From Cyanodermella asteris (Eukaryota > Ascomycota > Lecanoromycetes > Ostropales > Stictidaceae): a stretch of DNA of 64,000 nucleotides. Every line of letters begins with the position of its first letter. Positions within the stretch are counted from its first letter, which is position 1. Made by a program: the position numbers and the translations under genes. The stretch is from contig UYJD01000007.1 in assembly GCA_900618795.1 (NCBI GenBank), positions 549,997 through 613,996 of the forward strand. The letters are read 5' to 3'. Below, piece after piece: positions 1-10,705 of the stretch. The notes under the pieces were generated by a model. It made no database searches. It was not told the DNA's origin and saw only the letters and a list, made by a program, of their open reading frames with translations.

Positions 1-285
1 TCAATTCGATGGGAGAGATGGTCGATACAAGCGACAGAACCACAAATAGACAGTAGTACCAAAAGAAGCAACAGAGAATAGAGGGGAAGGGCTCGGTTTC
101 AACTCCCTCGCGTGGGAGGATCTAGCGCGAAGTATGTAAGCATAGCGAAGCATCCTGACTTGGTACACAAGGAGCGCTGGGGCGGACGTCAGTGCACCTT
201 CCACGTGCTGACCAGACACACGCGGGTCAGAAGCTTGATCTAGTCTTGTGGAGGGCGAAGCGGTCTGGAATCATCAGTTTCAGCG

Positions 286-675
286 NNNNNNNNNNNNNNN
301 NNNNNNNNNNNNNNNNNNNNNNNNNNNNNNNNNNNNNNNNNNNNNNNNNNNNNNNNNNNNNNNNNNNNNNNNNNNNNNNNNNNNNNNNNNNNNNNNNNNN
401 NNNNNNNNNNNNNNNNNNNNNNNNNNNNNNNNNNNNNNNNNNNNNNNNNNNNNNNNNNNNNNNNNNNNNNNNNNNNNNNNNNNNNNNNNNNNNNNNNNNN
501 NNNNNNNNNNNNNNNNNNNNNNNNNNNNNNNNNNNNNNNNNNNNNNNNNNNNNNNNNNNNNNNNNNNNNNNNNNNNNNNNNNNNNNNNNNNNNNNNNNNN
601 NNNNNNNNNNNNNNNNNNNNNNNNNNNNNNNNNNNNNNNNNNNNNNNNNNNNNNNNNNNNNNNNNNNNNNNNNNN
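286..675. other. Assembly gap (N run)
   Basis: A run of 390 unknown bases. Reading frames drawn across it have no meaning. The flanks (1-285) show no convincing gene. Confidence 0.99.
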
Positions 676-1783
676 TCAGCGTCCCTGACGTCTGATCGGT
701 CTTTCCTTTGTCCGTGACAATAAGTTGAACACGAGGAGAGGAATTCAGTGGGAGTTACTCCTCGTATATATGCTATCTAGTCTTCTATAATATTCAGATG
801 ACATATTCCTGTTTCCCTTACCCAACTGGGGGAGTTCTGAGCTCCATTAAGTCAACTGAATATAGTTGTTTCCCAATGTACTCAATTGCCAAGCCTCCCC
901 CCCGAGGCCGAGTTGATTGAGTAATGTCACGTGTATCGTTGCTTAGGTAAGTGTTTTCCTGATTGGATCAAGGTGCGTGTTCTTCGTACATGGTACGAAC
1001 CCCGATACACGTGCTCGTCTACAACCCTGTGGCCATTAAGGGCAGTTGGGAGATCTATGCTCGAGCATACCCAAGGCGTGCAGTAGATGCCGGACGGCGT
1101 CTGACTCCCGGAGATGTCGATCTTGGGAAACAGGTTCGCGGCAAGAGCAGTCAAGAAGAGAATGGCGTTGCCAAGGGGGACTTCTATGCCAGTGATGTTT
1201 CGGTTCATGGCACTGCAGCTGACAGTGAACTTCATGACCCCTCATTGGCCGCCCCCCTCCCCACGTTTGATCAGCAGCAGCAGCAGCGTTGGCTCACCTT
1301 TTCCGAAATATGAAAATTGATGTAGTGGTGGAGTGCGACGGCTACCGATCGCTGCGCCTGTAACCTCCAGGATTTTCACATGCTTCGGCATAAGAGGTGT
1401 ACGTGGACATGGTGGCGTCCATAACGAGATTTGGGTCGGAGGCTGGCGGTCAGAGGTTGCAGGTACAAACCGGTGAAGGCGTGATACAGTGGCAATGCAA
1501 ACATTTCGTACACTAGAGTGTTGAAGACGTGAGGGATATCAATTAGCCTGAAATTGAGGGATTTGTTGCCAGACCCAGATTTAGCCGACAAGATGCGGGC
1601 AGGCCGGGCCATTGGACGATTCCTTATGTCAACGACACAATGAGGCATCAGACGACGATTGTCTTACTCGCTGGCAGTCATGCCGTTGCGCTAGCAGTAA
1701 GTAGTTGCAGATGGGTTCCGATCTGTGGCATTCGCAATTGATGCAGCCTTCAGAACTGCGGCAAAGCTCTCGATGGCTTGACC
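676..1783. other. Intergenic, no convincing gene
   Basis: Only short open frames with no recognisable domain occur here, the longest about 116 codons. A short CAG run lies near 1273-1287. I see no RNA gene. Confidence 0.5.
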
Positions 1784-2487
1784 TCAAGCATTTGCCCTTG
1801 GCCTGATGTAAAGTCCAGTACCCTCAGCAACCAGAAAACTCTCTTGTGCATTGTGAGCATCACCTTGCCACATGCGGACGCTGACGGCGGCCTTCCGCGG
1901 CGAACTCTTCTCCTGCTCCACAAGCGCGCGCGTTACCACGATCGCATCCGCTCTTGCTGGATTCCTAAAGTTGACCGCAAGCTGAGCCGTCACCGCCAAG
2001 ACGCCCTTCAGAGCCTGGCTCTCGAAATTGTCACTCTTCCCTACTAGTTGGCAGCACACCAACACGATCAGCAATCATGTTCAATCTCTCCTCTCCGCGT
2101 CGGCGTCTCGAGCAATCGGGGCAGCAACTTACCCTCGTCCGCCGCCAGAGCCCTGAAATGCGTCACCGCCGCCTGTCCACCACACTCGTCGAAAATGGTC
2201 GCAATCACGCCGCCGTGCACGAGACCAGCGTGTCCCGTCATGCCTGGGCCGATGTAGTGCACGGTGATTGCCGTCCGCGCGCGAGTCGACGTGAGCGTCA
2301 AGGGCGGGGCCGCGAAGCACTGGCTGTTGGCTAGCTGGGAGACGGTAAAGTTGCTCTCCGCCCCCGTGCCAGAGATCTCGAAGACTTGCCGGTGCTGCTT
2401 GACGTTATTTTGCGGCTCCTGCAGCAGTTCCTGGATTATGGAAGAAGTTTCCCGAGTTTGTTGGATTTGTTCCTCTGGACTCGGCAT
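1784..2487 (-). CDS. Hotdog-fold (PaaI/THEM4-like) acyl-CoA thioesterase family protein
   Basis: Two exons, 2487-2133 and 2043-1784 (about 204 aa). The intron starts GTAAGT and ends CTAG, and the join keeps the frame. The hotdog signature HGGVIATIFDECGG lies at residues 91-104, with Asp100/Glu101 as the likely catalytic acid. Exon 2 supplies the usual second half of the fold (strand around VNFRNPARAD, then the Arg-Lys-Ala-Ala-Val-Ser-Val strand). Members hydrolyse acyl-CoA or other thioesters, and the substrate cannot be read from the sequence. I chose the ATG at 2487 (MPSPEEQ). An in-frame ATG at 2541 would add 18 residues that look like leader sequence. The next gene on the same strand is a P450, whose stop lies 432 bp upstream of this start. 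That hints at related metabolism but does not prove it. Confidence 0.75.
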
Positions 2488-2919
2488 TGTTATTGTCCTC
2501 TCGTATTTGTTGTGCAGCGAGGGGTAAAAGAAGGGACTCAAGAGTAACGAGTACAGCCGGATGCCTTGTACTATTTATGTCGTATCTTTGGCACCAGCAG
2601 GATTGTCCTTCTCTCCACGAATGATGGGATCACTTGACGCCCGATTTCACTTCAGGGTGCAGTTCATAACGTCATCTCAGTAGTGTAGCCTATTTGGTTT
2701 CGTTGTACTCTTCGAAACATATCAGTCCCATTGGATGGGATTCCAACAACTCTCAACACCGCTTGGAGCAAGCAAGAGACCATTCCTAAGCATTCTTCGC
2801 TTCCAATTTAATTTCCTTGGTGAGCCTATTGCCAATCAGAAATTGCACCAAGACCACTGATCACCGACTACGAAGCTGTTTGCCACCTCTACCTAGAAAA
2901 GGATGTTACGATCGACTGC

Positions 2920-4947
2920 TCACGCATGCTTCCATCTGGGGGTCAGGAATGTATTCCATTGACCATCGTGGAACTGCATGGTGATGTACTGCCTGACGTC
3001 GAGCTTCTTATCATCGGCTCTCTCAACATCGAAGCGCGAGAGTATATTTGCAGACGCGGTACGAATCTCGGCATATGCGAAGCTAAACTTGTGAGCAATC
3101 ATCGCGATACGGAACATCCAGGTTGTGCAACTTACTTCTTGCCAATACATGCATGGCGTCCTCCAGAGAACGGGTAGTAGGCATCCATGCTGGTCTCACG
3201 TCAGTTTTGCCATATTCCGAGAACAACAATCAAAATGTGGGTACTCACTCAGGCTTCGGTGCGTCGCCGCGTGCCTCACCTTCAAGCCACCGCTCAGGCC
3301 AGAAGCGCATCGGCTGCGGCCAATACTTCTCGTCGCGGTGAAGATTCCTGTAAGAAGCGGAGACAACAGTGTAAGGCGGGATGTAGTATTCGCCAAACTG
3401 GTGACTGTCTGCGAGGGTGCGGCGCCCCATCTCCGATGCGATGGGATGCATGCGGAGGTTTTCCTTGATGCATGCCTCCAAGTACTCAAATTGGGGCGAT
3501 TCACGGACGGTCTTGCTATCGAGGATTGTGTCATCGGGTCCAAGGACGGGCAACGAGGCGAGGAGCTTCTTTCGCACAGCTGGGTTGCGTGCAAGTTCGA
3601 GGAAGAGGAAGCCGATGGTGCCTGGATCGTTGTCAGCATGTCACAGCCGCCGTGATCGCACAATCAGCGTACTAACCTGAGGTGGTCTCCGAGCCTGCAA
3701 GGAGTAATTCTGCCATTTGGTCGATAATCTCCCGATTGTTCATGCGTTCGCCGGTGTCTGGGCGGTTGCCTTCGGTCAACATATGGTTCAAGATGTCGGC
3801 ACGGCGCTCGCTCCTCTGCTTCTCGTCCTCGGCAGCTCGATCGTCAATGAGAGTGGAGATGGCCTCGGATCATTGTCAGTTGTGGGGGAAAGTAAAGGTC
3901 TTTGTTGTCAACTTACCGAGATCATGTCTGATGCCCAATCAAACTGAATGTCCCACCCAATACTTCGCAAAAAGCGCTTGATAAAGACAAACTGGACTCG
4001 TCAGCATCACGGTCCTGCACATCGTCGCACAGGCGTAACCCACTCGATAGCGATTGACTTGTCCGTCGAAGATGGCATTGGGGATCTTAGACCAGGCACG
4101 ATCGCGATCGGTCTTGATCATTGAAGGATCAAATATATGGTCGATTTGACCAAAGCCCTTTCCGAAAGAACTTTCACCCATACTGTATACGTGTCAGTAG
4201 ACTCTACCATCTCAGATTTCCCAAACAAGGCACTCACATGTCCAAAGCGAGACAGTGAAGATCTCTCATCAGATCGGTCTTCAATACGACCCCTTTCCCA
4301 CTCTCCTCCTGGCGGTCGATTTCCCGGTAATAATTCTTGAGCAGCCCAGCAACACAAGCCTTGAAAAATTGATCCAGTTCGTCCACCGAACCAACGGTGA
4401 AGGCAGGGGACAGGAAGCGCTTCAAGTTCTTGTGCGGGCCCATCCGACTTTGGCAGTTCTGTCAGCGAGGCGAGTCTCGACTATAGTGCAAAATGAGTGA
4501 AACTCACATTTCGCCAAATAGCCCAGGGCTGTTCCTATCTCTGGAGATTTCCGCATACATGCTCACTTTTGGCAAATCCGTCTTAACCAGGATATCCCTG
4601 ACGGCGTCCTTACCGGAGACCCAAATCTGACGGGGTCCGAGTCTGATAATGTCGCCATGCTTCTTGTGCTTGCGTTCGACGTACCTCCAAATCGTGCCTT
4701 GGGCGAAACCCCAACGGAGATGGAGCGTGGTGAGCGGCGCATACCACGGGCCGGGAATCTTGCTCAAAGGAGATTTCCATGCACGCAGTCCTGCGTTGAC
4801 GTACAGAAAGACAAGGAGCAGACCCAGCCCCAAAGGAGCGATATGCGCAAGTTTGAGATGCTTTAGCTTATCGACGAACGGGACTTCGCGAGGAAACGTG
4901 CTGTTGATCCCAAGGTTGTTTGCAACAAGGAATGTTGGATCGTCCAT
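2920..4947 (-). CDS. Cytochrome P450 monooxygenase (microsomal, fungal)
   Basis: Eight exons join in phase: 4947-4508, 4447-4238, 4182-4044, 3991-3917, 3863-3677, 3621-3249, 3189-3136 and 3082-2920, giving about 546 aa. An N-terminal membrane anchor (about residues 33-53) is followed by a proline hinge, KIPGPWYAP. The I-helix oxygen-binding motif is AGSETTS (344-350), the K-helix ExxR is ENLR (404-407), a PERW motif follows, and the haem loop is FSGGRHACIGK with Cys about 489. All P450 landmarks are present, so the gene looks functional. An in-frame ATG at 4998 would add 17 residues; I prefer MDDPTFLV at 4947. The haem loop sits in a 54-nt exon that simple frame-calling would miss. P450s of this kind hydroxylate lipophilic substrates at the ER with a reductase partner. 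The CYP family and substrate cannot be assigned by eye. Confidence 0.92.
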
Positions 4948-6160
4948 GTTGGTGGTTAGAGAGTAAAAGTTCTTGTGAGTATGAAGAAATGGAGTCAAAC
5001 AGTGAAGGGAACTGATTTTCAGTCCAAGAACCAGAGCCAGATATCTCTCCCTTAAGGTATCTCGTGGCTCACTTGTTTTTCCACGCTTCTAGTGTGAACG
5101 AACCTGTCGAACTCATCCCAGAATCCCCGTCTCAAGCAAGGAAATTAGCTTTACTGGCGATGGAGACGGATAAACCGTAAATGAGACCCCTACCTTCCCG
5201 GCTGGATACTGAGTTGCGATATCAGTGCTGATTCGGCCTTTGGAACTGGGTCTAAAGGGCCTCCGCACTGAGGGACCGTGTGATGCGGGGTTATTGCCCA
5301 ACGTGCGTGTTCCCATCTGCCTCAGATGCATCATAGAGTCAGAAAATTCATGCCTGAGAGGAGGGGGTGGGGAGCTAGGATGGCCTGCAATGGTACTGAG
5401 ATTGAAAGAATTGGCATCGAGACCGCAGCATCACATGTAGGAGACATGGTTACGTTCAAAATTACTTTTCAGGAGCACAGAACAACATGAAGCCGCTACC
5501 GTACCAGAGGGACATACTTTTCGACGATGTTACTGCAGAGTGCCTTGGGCACACATTATTGAAAAATCTTCCCCCACCCTCTTGAGCTCGGTTCGACCGA
5601 AAATTCTAAAGCAGCGCTTGCTACGTGAACCGACCATCTTCCGGCGACTCCTGCGGTGATTTGACGCGTAGTGATCACCTCCTAACGAGTGGATCGCCAA
5701 CGGTGTGACGTGTGAAGTGTAATTGAGTCACATTGAGACGAGAGGTTGTGGATGGTGGTAGCGCCATGTTCGCGAAAGGAACTGATCGTCAGGCGTCAAC
5801 GGCGTTGCCCGTCTGCCACTGGCAAGTGTTGTCATGGCATCAAGTCAGCAAATGTGCGGATGTTGGCAAGTTTCTTTGATATTTGCAGCAGAAGCAGTAG
5901 ATTTCCCACCACTGCATGAAGCTAGCATGAAAAGCACTGTATTGTGGAGGAAGCTTCAGTGGCGCGAGTTAAATGCCACAAACAGCGTGAGCTCAGCCCG
6001 CACCTGCCAAGTTTGCCAAGCTAATCCCAAATTAGATTAGGAGACACCGGACCACGTGCACACTAACGAAGCACTCGCCTTGCAACCCTGCTCGAACCAC
6101 GGACGATAATCCGCTAGCGCGCTTCTCGTGACTCGCATTACGCGTCCCACACGACCATGT
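4948..6160. other. Intergenic, 5' region of the P450 gene and 3' flank of the desaturase gene
   Basis: No convincing coding sequence. Small open frames of 60-75 codons lack domains. It holds the P450 promoter and the 3' end of the desaturase transcript. Confidence 0.5.
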
Positions 6161-7394
6161 TCAACTCCCTGACCAGACGAGAACGGCTCGGGATTGCTCG
6201 GACGCTTCCACATATCGACACGAGGTGAACGTCGCCCAAAGATCCTTCCAGAACGGGGTTTTGACACACAGGTACTTGTCCCCCAGCAGTTCGCTGATCG
6301 CTTGGGTAGCTTCTTCGGCATGGTAAAAGGGAATGCGCCTGCCAACAAGATTAGCCTTTGCTGATATGACCAGGTATGGTGTCAAAATACTTACGTGAAG
6401 AGATGGTGGATCACATGGAATTCAATGATGCCGTGGAACAGGTGTTTGCCGATGAAACCAAAGTCCCGATCGATCGTCGATAAAGCACCATCACGAAAAG
6501 TCCAGCTTTCTGCTTCAAAATGAGGTGCCGATGGATGGGTGTGGTGGAGATAAGTTATCGCGACTGTTGCACGTAAGATGTTTGCTCAGTTCACATCGGA
6601 CGGAGATACGTACCAATCCAGTTGTTCGCCCAGAGGTAGGGAATGCCGTATAGTAGCATCAAAGTTCCAAAGCCAACCTTGGATCCCAAAAAATAGAGCC
6701 CTGAAAAGACCGCAGCCAAGCCGATGTCACTCAGCAGCACGAACGGCAACTGTTGCGTAGTGAAAATGTCCCCCTGCGGATCAAGATGGCTCTGACGCTT
6801 GGAAGTCTGCCGATCGCCACGCTGCAGACTCTTGGCTCCGGCAGAGCTGTTGAACAGTATGTATGCTGGCCATCCGAGCAGTTGGTGGGCGACGAGCATG
6901 ACAAAGTTCAGCGCAGGTGCATCTTCGGCGACGTGCACGCTTTTAAGGAATCTTGGCCAAAGCTTGTTCTCGTCTTTCCGAAACGGGACGAATGCTGTGT
7001 CCTTCTCCATGTGGTTGGCATATCGATGATGGAGGCTGTGACTGTACTTCCAAGAGAAATATGGCACAAGGAGTAGGCTGTGCAAAACGAAGCCGAGGGA
7101 ATCGTTGGTTAGCCTGTTAGTGAAGAGCGCTTGGTGGCCGCATTCGTGGGCGAGGATCCAGATGCCGGTGAAGATCATTCCTTGGAGAACTCCATACACA
7201 GTCCATAGGATCCACCTGGTCATATCATCCGAAAGTGAATTGATGCCAAGGGCCAGGACTGCCAGTCCTATGCTGAGCGACACATCCTGAACGATGTATG
7301 CTAGAGAATCCAGATTCGAAGGGTGAAAGCAGTGTTTGGGAATGGCGTCTCGAAGCTGCTTGAGCCCCGGCGTGGATTGTTTTCCGACCTCCAT
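6161..7394 (-). CDS. Membrane fatty acid desaturase, delta-12/FAD2 type
   Basis: Three exons, 7394-6614, 6563-6395 and 6338-6161, give 375 aa with consistent phases. All three di-iron histidine boxes are present: HECGHQ (83-88), HSLHH (119-123) and HVIHH (310-314). YLHHTHP, typical of FAD2-type enzymes, lies at about 265-271. Hydrophobic segments flank the boxes. The family inserts a cis double bond at C12 of oleoyl chains in the ER; relatives make acetylenic or conjugated bonds. The protein is shorter at both ends than the usual fungal oleate desaturase of about 400-480 aa (known of the family), which suits a specialised paralogue. It lies between a P450 and an SDR in an accessory region. 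The start is the first ATG of the frame and precedes the conserved stretch LKQLRDAIPKHCF. Confidence 0.9.
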
Positions 7395-7777
7395 GCCGTG
7401 AACTGAAGGCGTGTGTATCGATGCTAACCGAAAACGATATCAGCATGGTCTGCACCTGTATATATATGTGCAAATCTACGCATCCTTTGGAATGGCGAGA
7501 ATAGCTCTGCAGAATGGCATCTCTTCCGCTGGCTCAGCTCGGATCAAATCACGACCTGAGGACGACCCTCATTCGTTGACTCAAGTCAGATGCTGGAAGC
7601 TGCGATTTGGCATGTAGATGTACGTTCTCGGTCGTCGGCATTTCCTTGGAACAGCTTTCGGGGCAACGCCAGCAGCAAGGAAAAGAAGGCTAGTCTTCTT
7701 CACGGGCGGCTTCCAAATGGCGATGCGATTAAGCGTGCGGGCATCCCGCAGCTTGGCATCGCTCGAGATGAGCGGTA

Positions 7778-7969
7778 CAGTGTCGCAGGGATGTTTTCTG
7801 CACACCTCCATCACGCTTCCCGTGTACCAGGTTTGACGCGTTGACGCTTTACCTGACGGAGAAGAGAGGTGGCCAATCGTGAGAGACGGATCAACGTGCG
7901 GGAGCTAAATCAAAACAAGCGACACCAAGTTGCTGAAGGGGGTGTGCAGAAGACATGCTTGCGACACTG
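7778..7969 (+). mobile_element. Tc1/mariner-type MITE, copy 1 (intact ends)
   Basis: The 192-bp element begins CAGTGTCGCAGGGATGTTTT and ends in the inverted form of nearly the same sequence (reverse complement begins CAGTGTCGCAAGCATGTCTT). The inverted repeats pair over about 32 bp, out to CTGCACACC. TA dinucleotides flank both ends (7776-7777, 7970-7971), as expected for a TA target-site duplication. There is no coding capacity. TA target sites with CAGTG-type ends fit a non-autonomous Tc1/mariner derivative. Two further copies lie nearby. Confidence 0.8.
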
Positions 7970-8045
7970 TAGATGCAAGCCTCGCCCTTGCATGAGGCAT
8001 CAAGTGAAGACGGCAGTTTGGACCACCGAAGAGCCCTCCACCCGT

Positions 8046-8222
8046 CTGCGCGTTTTTCGTGCACCTCCATCGCCTTGTTAGCGTACCAGCACCTCGACCT
8101 GACGCGTCAACGCTTTACGTAAGAGAGAAGACAGGTCACCAATCGTAAGAGACCGTTTATCGTGCGGGAGCTGATTCCGAAAAGGTTACGCCGGTGCACC
8201 AAAAAACTCTAGGCGACACTAT
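8046..8222 (+). mobile_element. MITE, copy 3 (worn ends)
   Basis: It aligns in order with copy 1: GTGCACCTCCATC near 8059, then GCGTACCAG, TGACGCGTCAACGCTTTAC, GAGAGAAGA, AATCGTAAGAGA, CGTGCGGGAGCT, and a right end GGCGACACT at 8212-8220. The left end is poorly kept, so its boundary is approximate. It is a worn relative in the same orientation as copy 1. Confidence 0.6.
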
Positions 8223-8818
8223 GCAACTTGGCCTTCTATCAATTCAATTTTGCGACTGCACGCGCTTGAACCTACGCATTGACTCGCGCCGTGGTTGGCC
8301 GGCTTGTTCCCATCTGCCTGCGCGTTTCGGATAAAGCTCCGGCTTCAGAACATTCCTGTTCAACGGCTTTGGGGAATACCCTGGCAAGTCCCTGGCACGG
8401 AAGATCATCAGCTAATTGACTACTAGAAAGCCATGACGGTGACGAGCGGGGTCAACTGACTTCGCCCAGCTGACTGGACTGGACAGACGACTGGCACATG
8501 GGTGTTGCCAGAGGCTGTTCATACTTCGATATGGGTACAACTTGCTACTACGCGAGGACGGAAAGCCATGCATGCACACGGGCCCAGAACACATGGACGC
8601 AATTCGGTTGGGATTATCGCATTGCTCAGTGATCGACCGGTGTCCGGATGATCACGCTAGTTCATGATTTTGCGACCATGGCCCCCGAAATTACCCGGAT
8701 CACGTTCGTCGAGGTGGTGATATAGCTCGAGCCGTGAGAAAATCACTCTTAGAAACTATTGCAAAGACAAGCGCGGCCGACACAACGCCTATGTGGCACT
8801 CCAGTCCTGGCAGCACTC

Positions 8819-8851
8819 TCAGTCCACCCTCCGCTCTCAGTCCACCCTCCA
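8819..8851 (+). repeat. Short tandem duplication in the SDR 5' leader
   Basis: CTCAGTCCACCCTCC occurs twice in tandem with an 18-bp period, just upstream of the SDR start codon. It gives a repeated Pro/Ser peptide if an upstream in-frame ATG (8759) is used, but I think it is 5' leader. Confidence 0.6.
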
Positions 8852-8866
8852 CCAGCGGCGCCCGAC

Positions 8867-9949
8867 ATGCAGACTCCCAGGGTGTTCGTCACTGGCGTGA
8901 CTGGCTATGTTGGGGGCGACGCCCTGGCTGTCATCTTGGAGGCCCATCCAGATTGGCAGTACTCGTTCCTTGTCAGAGACCCTGAACGAATTATGAACTT
9001 TGTCGTTAGCTATCCAACTGTCCGGATCGTGGTTGGCGACTTGAGCGATACGGACCTGATCAAACGCGAAGCCTTATCAGCAGATATCATCATGACATTC
9101 GCTAGCTCCGACGATCATGCTTCAGCCCAAGCTATTAGGGATGCCATTAGAAGCGACAGCCAGATCCGCTTCTGGATCCACACTAGCGGCACTGCAAATC
9201 TCATGCATAGTGATCGCAGCAACAATATTCAAGCCGGCGATCTCAACCCAAAAGTATGGGACGACATTGATGATATTGATGTGATTAATGCTTGGCCAGA
9301 GAGCGTGCTGCATCGTCCGGTCGAGAAAATTGTGCTTAACTCCGGCGCCGACCACCCAAACGTCAAGGCCGCAGTGATTGTTCCTCCAGTCATTCTTGGT
9401 GTTGGCCGCGGTCCCGGAAATAAGCGTTCAATCCAGATCCCGATTCTGATAGACCTGCTCAGGCAGCGAGGCCGCGAGTTTCGAGTTGGGCGAGGAGAGG
9501 GTCGGTGGGGATATGTTCACATCACGGATCTCTCGCAACTCTACCTGCGGGCTGCGGAGGAAGCTGCTGCCGGCGGGGGAATTGCCGCCTGGGGTCGAAA
9601 CGGCTACTATTTTGCTGAGAACGGAGAGATGTCGTGGGGCTACGTTGGCAGACGGTTAGCCCAGCGTTTGTTCAACCTGGGGATTATTCCGAGTGACGAG
9701 GTTGACTTGATCGGTCTGACTGAGGCCCGAAGATTGACTGGCAGCCTCGGACCGGGATCTATAAGCAGCAATGCTCGCAGCAGAGCTTCGAGAGCTAGGA
9801 AATTGCTCAAGTGGTCTCCAGCTGTTTCAAACTTTGACGCGAGCCTTGATGAGCAAGTCGACTTCGAGTTGACGACTGCTCAGAGTAGATTGCAAGATTT
9901 CCGGCAAGGGCATATGCCGAAGTTTCCTGTATTAAAACTCAAGTTGTAG
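8867..9949 (+). CDS. Atypical extended SDR / NAD(P)-dependent epimerase-like protein
   Basis: A single-exon frame of 360 aa. The N-terminal Rossmann motif is VFVTGVTGYVG (Gly-rich loop at 10-16), as in extended short-chain dehydrogenases and NmrA/epimerase-like proteins. HTSGT occupies the place of the usual catalytic Ser/Thr strand. The classical YxxxK is not obvious: the matching stretch reads LHRPVEK, so Tyr appears replaced. VKAAVIVPPVILGVGRG matches the substrate-domain entry of fungal members, and GYVHITDLSQLYL follows. I chose the ATG at 8867 (MQTPRVFV) because the Rossmann strand starts at once; an in-frame ATG at 8759 would add 36 low-complexity residues. MITE copies lie on both sides. 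The role may be reduction, epimerisation or NADPH sensing. Confidence 0.8.
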   Translation: MQTPRVFVTGVTGYVGGDALAVILEAHPDWQYSFLVRDPERIMNFVVSYPTVRIVVGDLSDTDLIKREALSADIIMTFASSDDHASAQAIRDAIRSDSQIRFWIHTSGTANLMHSDRSNNIQAGDLNPKVWDDIDDIDVINAWPESVLHRPVEKIVLNSGADHPNVKAAVIVPPVILGVGRGPGNKRSIQIPILIDLLRQRGREFRVGRGEGRWGYVHITDLSQLYLRAAEEAAAGGGIAAWGRNGYYFAENGEMSWGYVGRRLAQRLFNLGIIPSDEVDLIGLTEARRLTGSLGPGSISSNARSRASRARKLLKWSPAVSNFDASLDEQVDFELTTAQSRLQDFRQGHMPKFPVLKLKL

Positions 9950-10705
9950 GTGAAAAGATGAGCTTGGTAGTTCAGGCTGATTCCTTTGATCTGCTTCGAT
10001 AGACTTTCGACCTGACCTGAAAAATTGGCGTGACTACGAGGGATTTTCATCGTGCTGAAGAGCCGCAGTCTCTTGCTGCATAATCACATGCGATGTCAGG
10101 GACTTTCAACAATATCGTAAGTCGGAAGGGGTGACGTGGTTTCAATCGAGGACCTTCCTCAATAGTAGACACAGGATACTTTGGCCGATCGAGCAAAAGT
10201 ACAGTGTCGCAAGCATGTTTTATGCAACCCCCCCCCACCCCCCTCCTTTTCAGCACCTTGGTCTTGTTTTTTTCTGTCTTAGCTTCCGCACGTTGATCAG
10301 CCTCTGACGATCGATAACCTCTCTTCTCTTTTGGGTAAAGTGCCAACGCGTCAAATTTGGTACACCGGAACGCGAAGTGGAGGTGTGCAAAAAACATCCC
10401 TGCGACAGGAGGTAAATGTGTCACCACATCTCGTGGCGTGGACTTGGGTTATCATTGTTCGCTCTTTCTCGGCCAGGTATTTGCGATGCTCTCGTAGCCA
10501 CTATCGAAAGCGGAACAGGGTCCGAGCAACGGAGGTTCGCGATCAGCCTACCTCTTGTATCGCTGCCCATGGGTTCTGATGTCCCCATGTTGCACAAGAT
10601 TACGAACACCCCATAAAGCAACAAACCGCCAAGACTGCAAACCAAAAAACGACGATAACAGAAGCCTTGTGTCCGATTATATTGTTAAAACTCAGCTTGA
10701 ACGAG
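9950..10705. other. Intergenic with one MITE copy
   Basis: There is no gene. The inverted MITE copy 2 covers 10202-10412. The remainder includes the promoter of the PAQR gene. Confidence 0.55.
10202..10412 (-). mobile_element. MITE, copy 2 (inverted relative to copy 1)
   Basis: Read on the minus strand it follows copy 1 along its whole length: GTCGCAGGGATGTTTT, GCACACCTCCA, GGTGTACCA, TTTGACGCGTTG, AGAAGAGAGGT, GATCAACGTGCGG, AAGCATGTTTT-type right end. Its + strand left end is TA|CAGTGTCGCAAGCATGTTTT (from 10202); the other end is worn to GCGACAGGAGGTA. A C-rich stretch (about 10227-10254) lies inside. Length is about 211 bp. Confidence 0.75.

Larger units (their letters stand above)
7395..8866. 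other. Intergenic with two MITE copies
   Basis: No gene is seen. Two related repeat copies (7778-7969 and about 8046-8222) fill part of it. The rest is the promoter side of the desaturase gene and of the SDR gene. Confidence 0.55.

Noticed and set aside
192-695. Open frames of 146-167 codons across 192-695
   Set aside because: They are open only because they cross the N gap.
3125-3663. Frames of 155-176 codons in the P450 3' half
   Set aside because: They run over spliced P450 exons and introns in other frames. The P450 exon chain explains the region.
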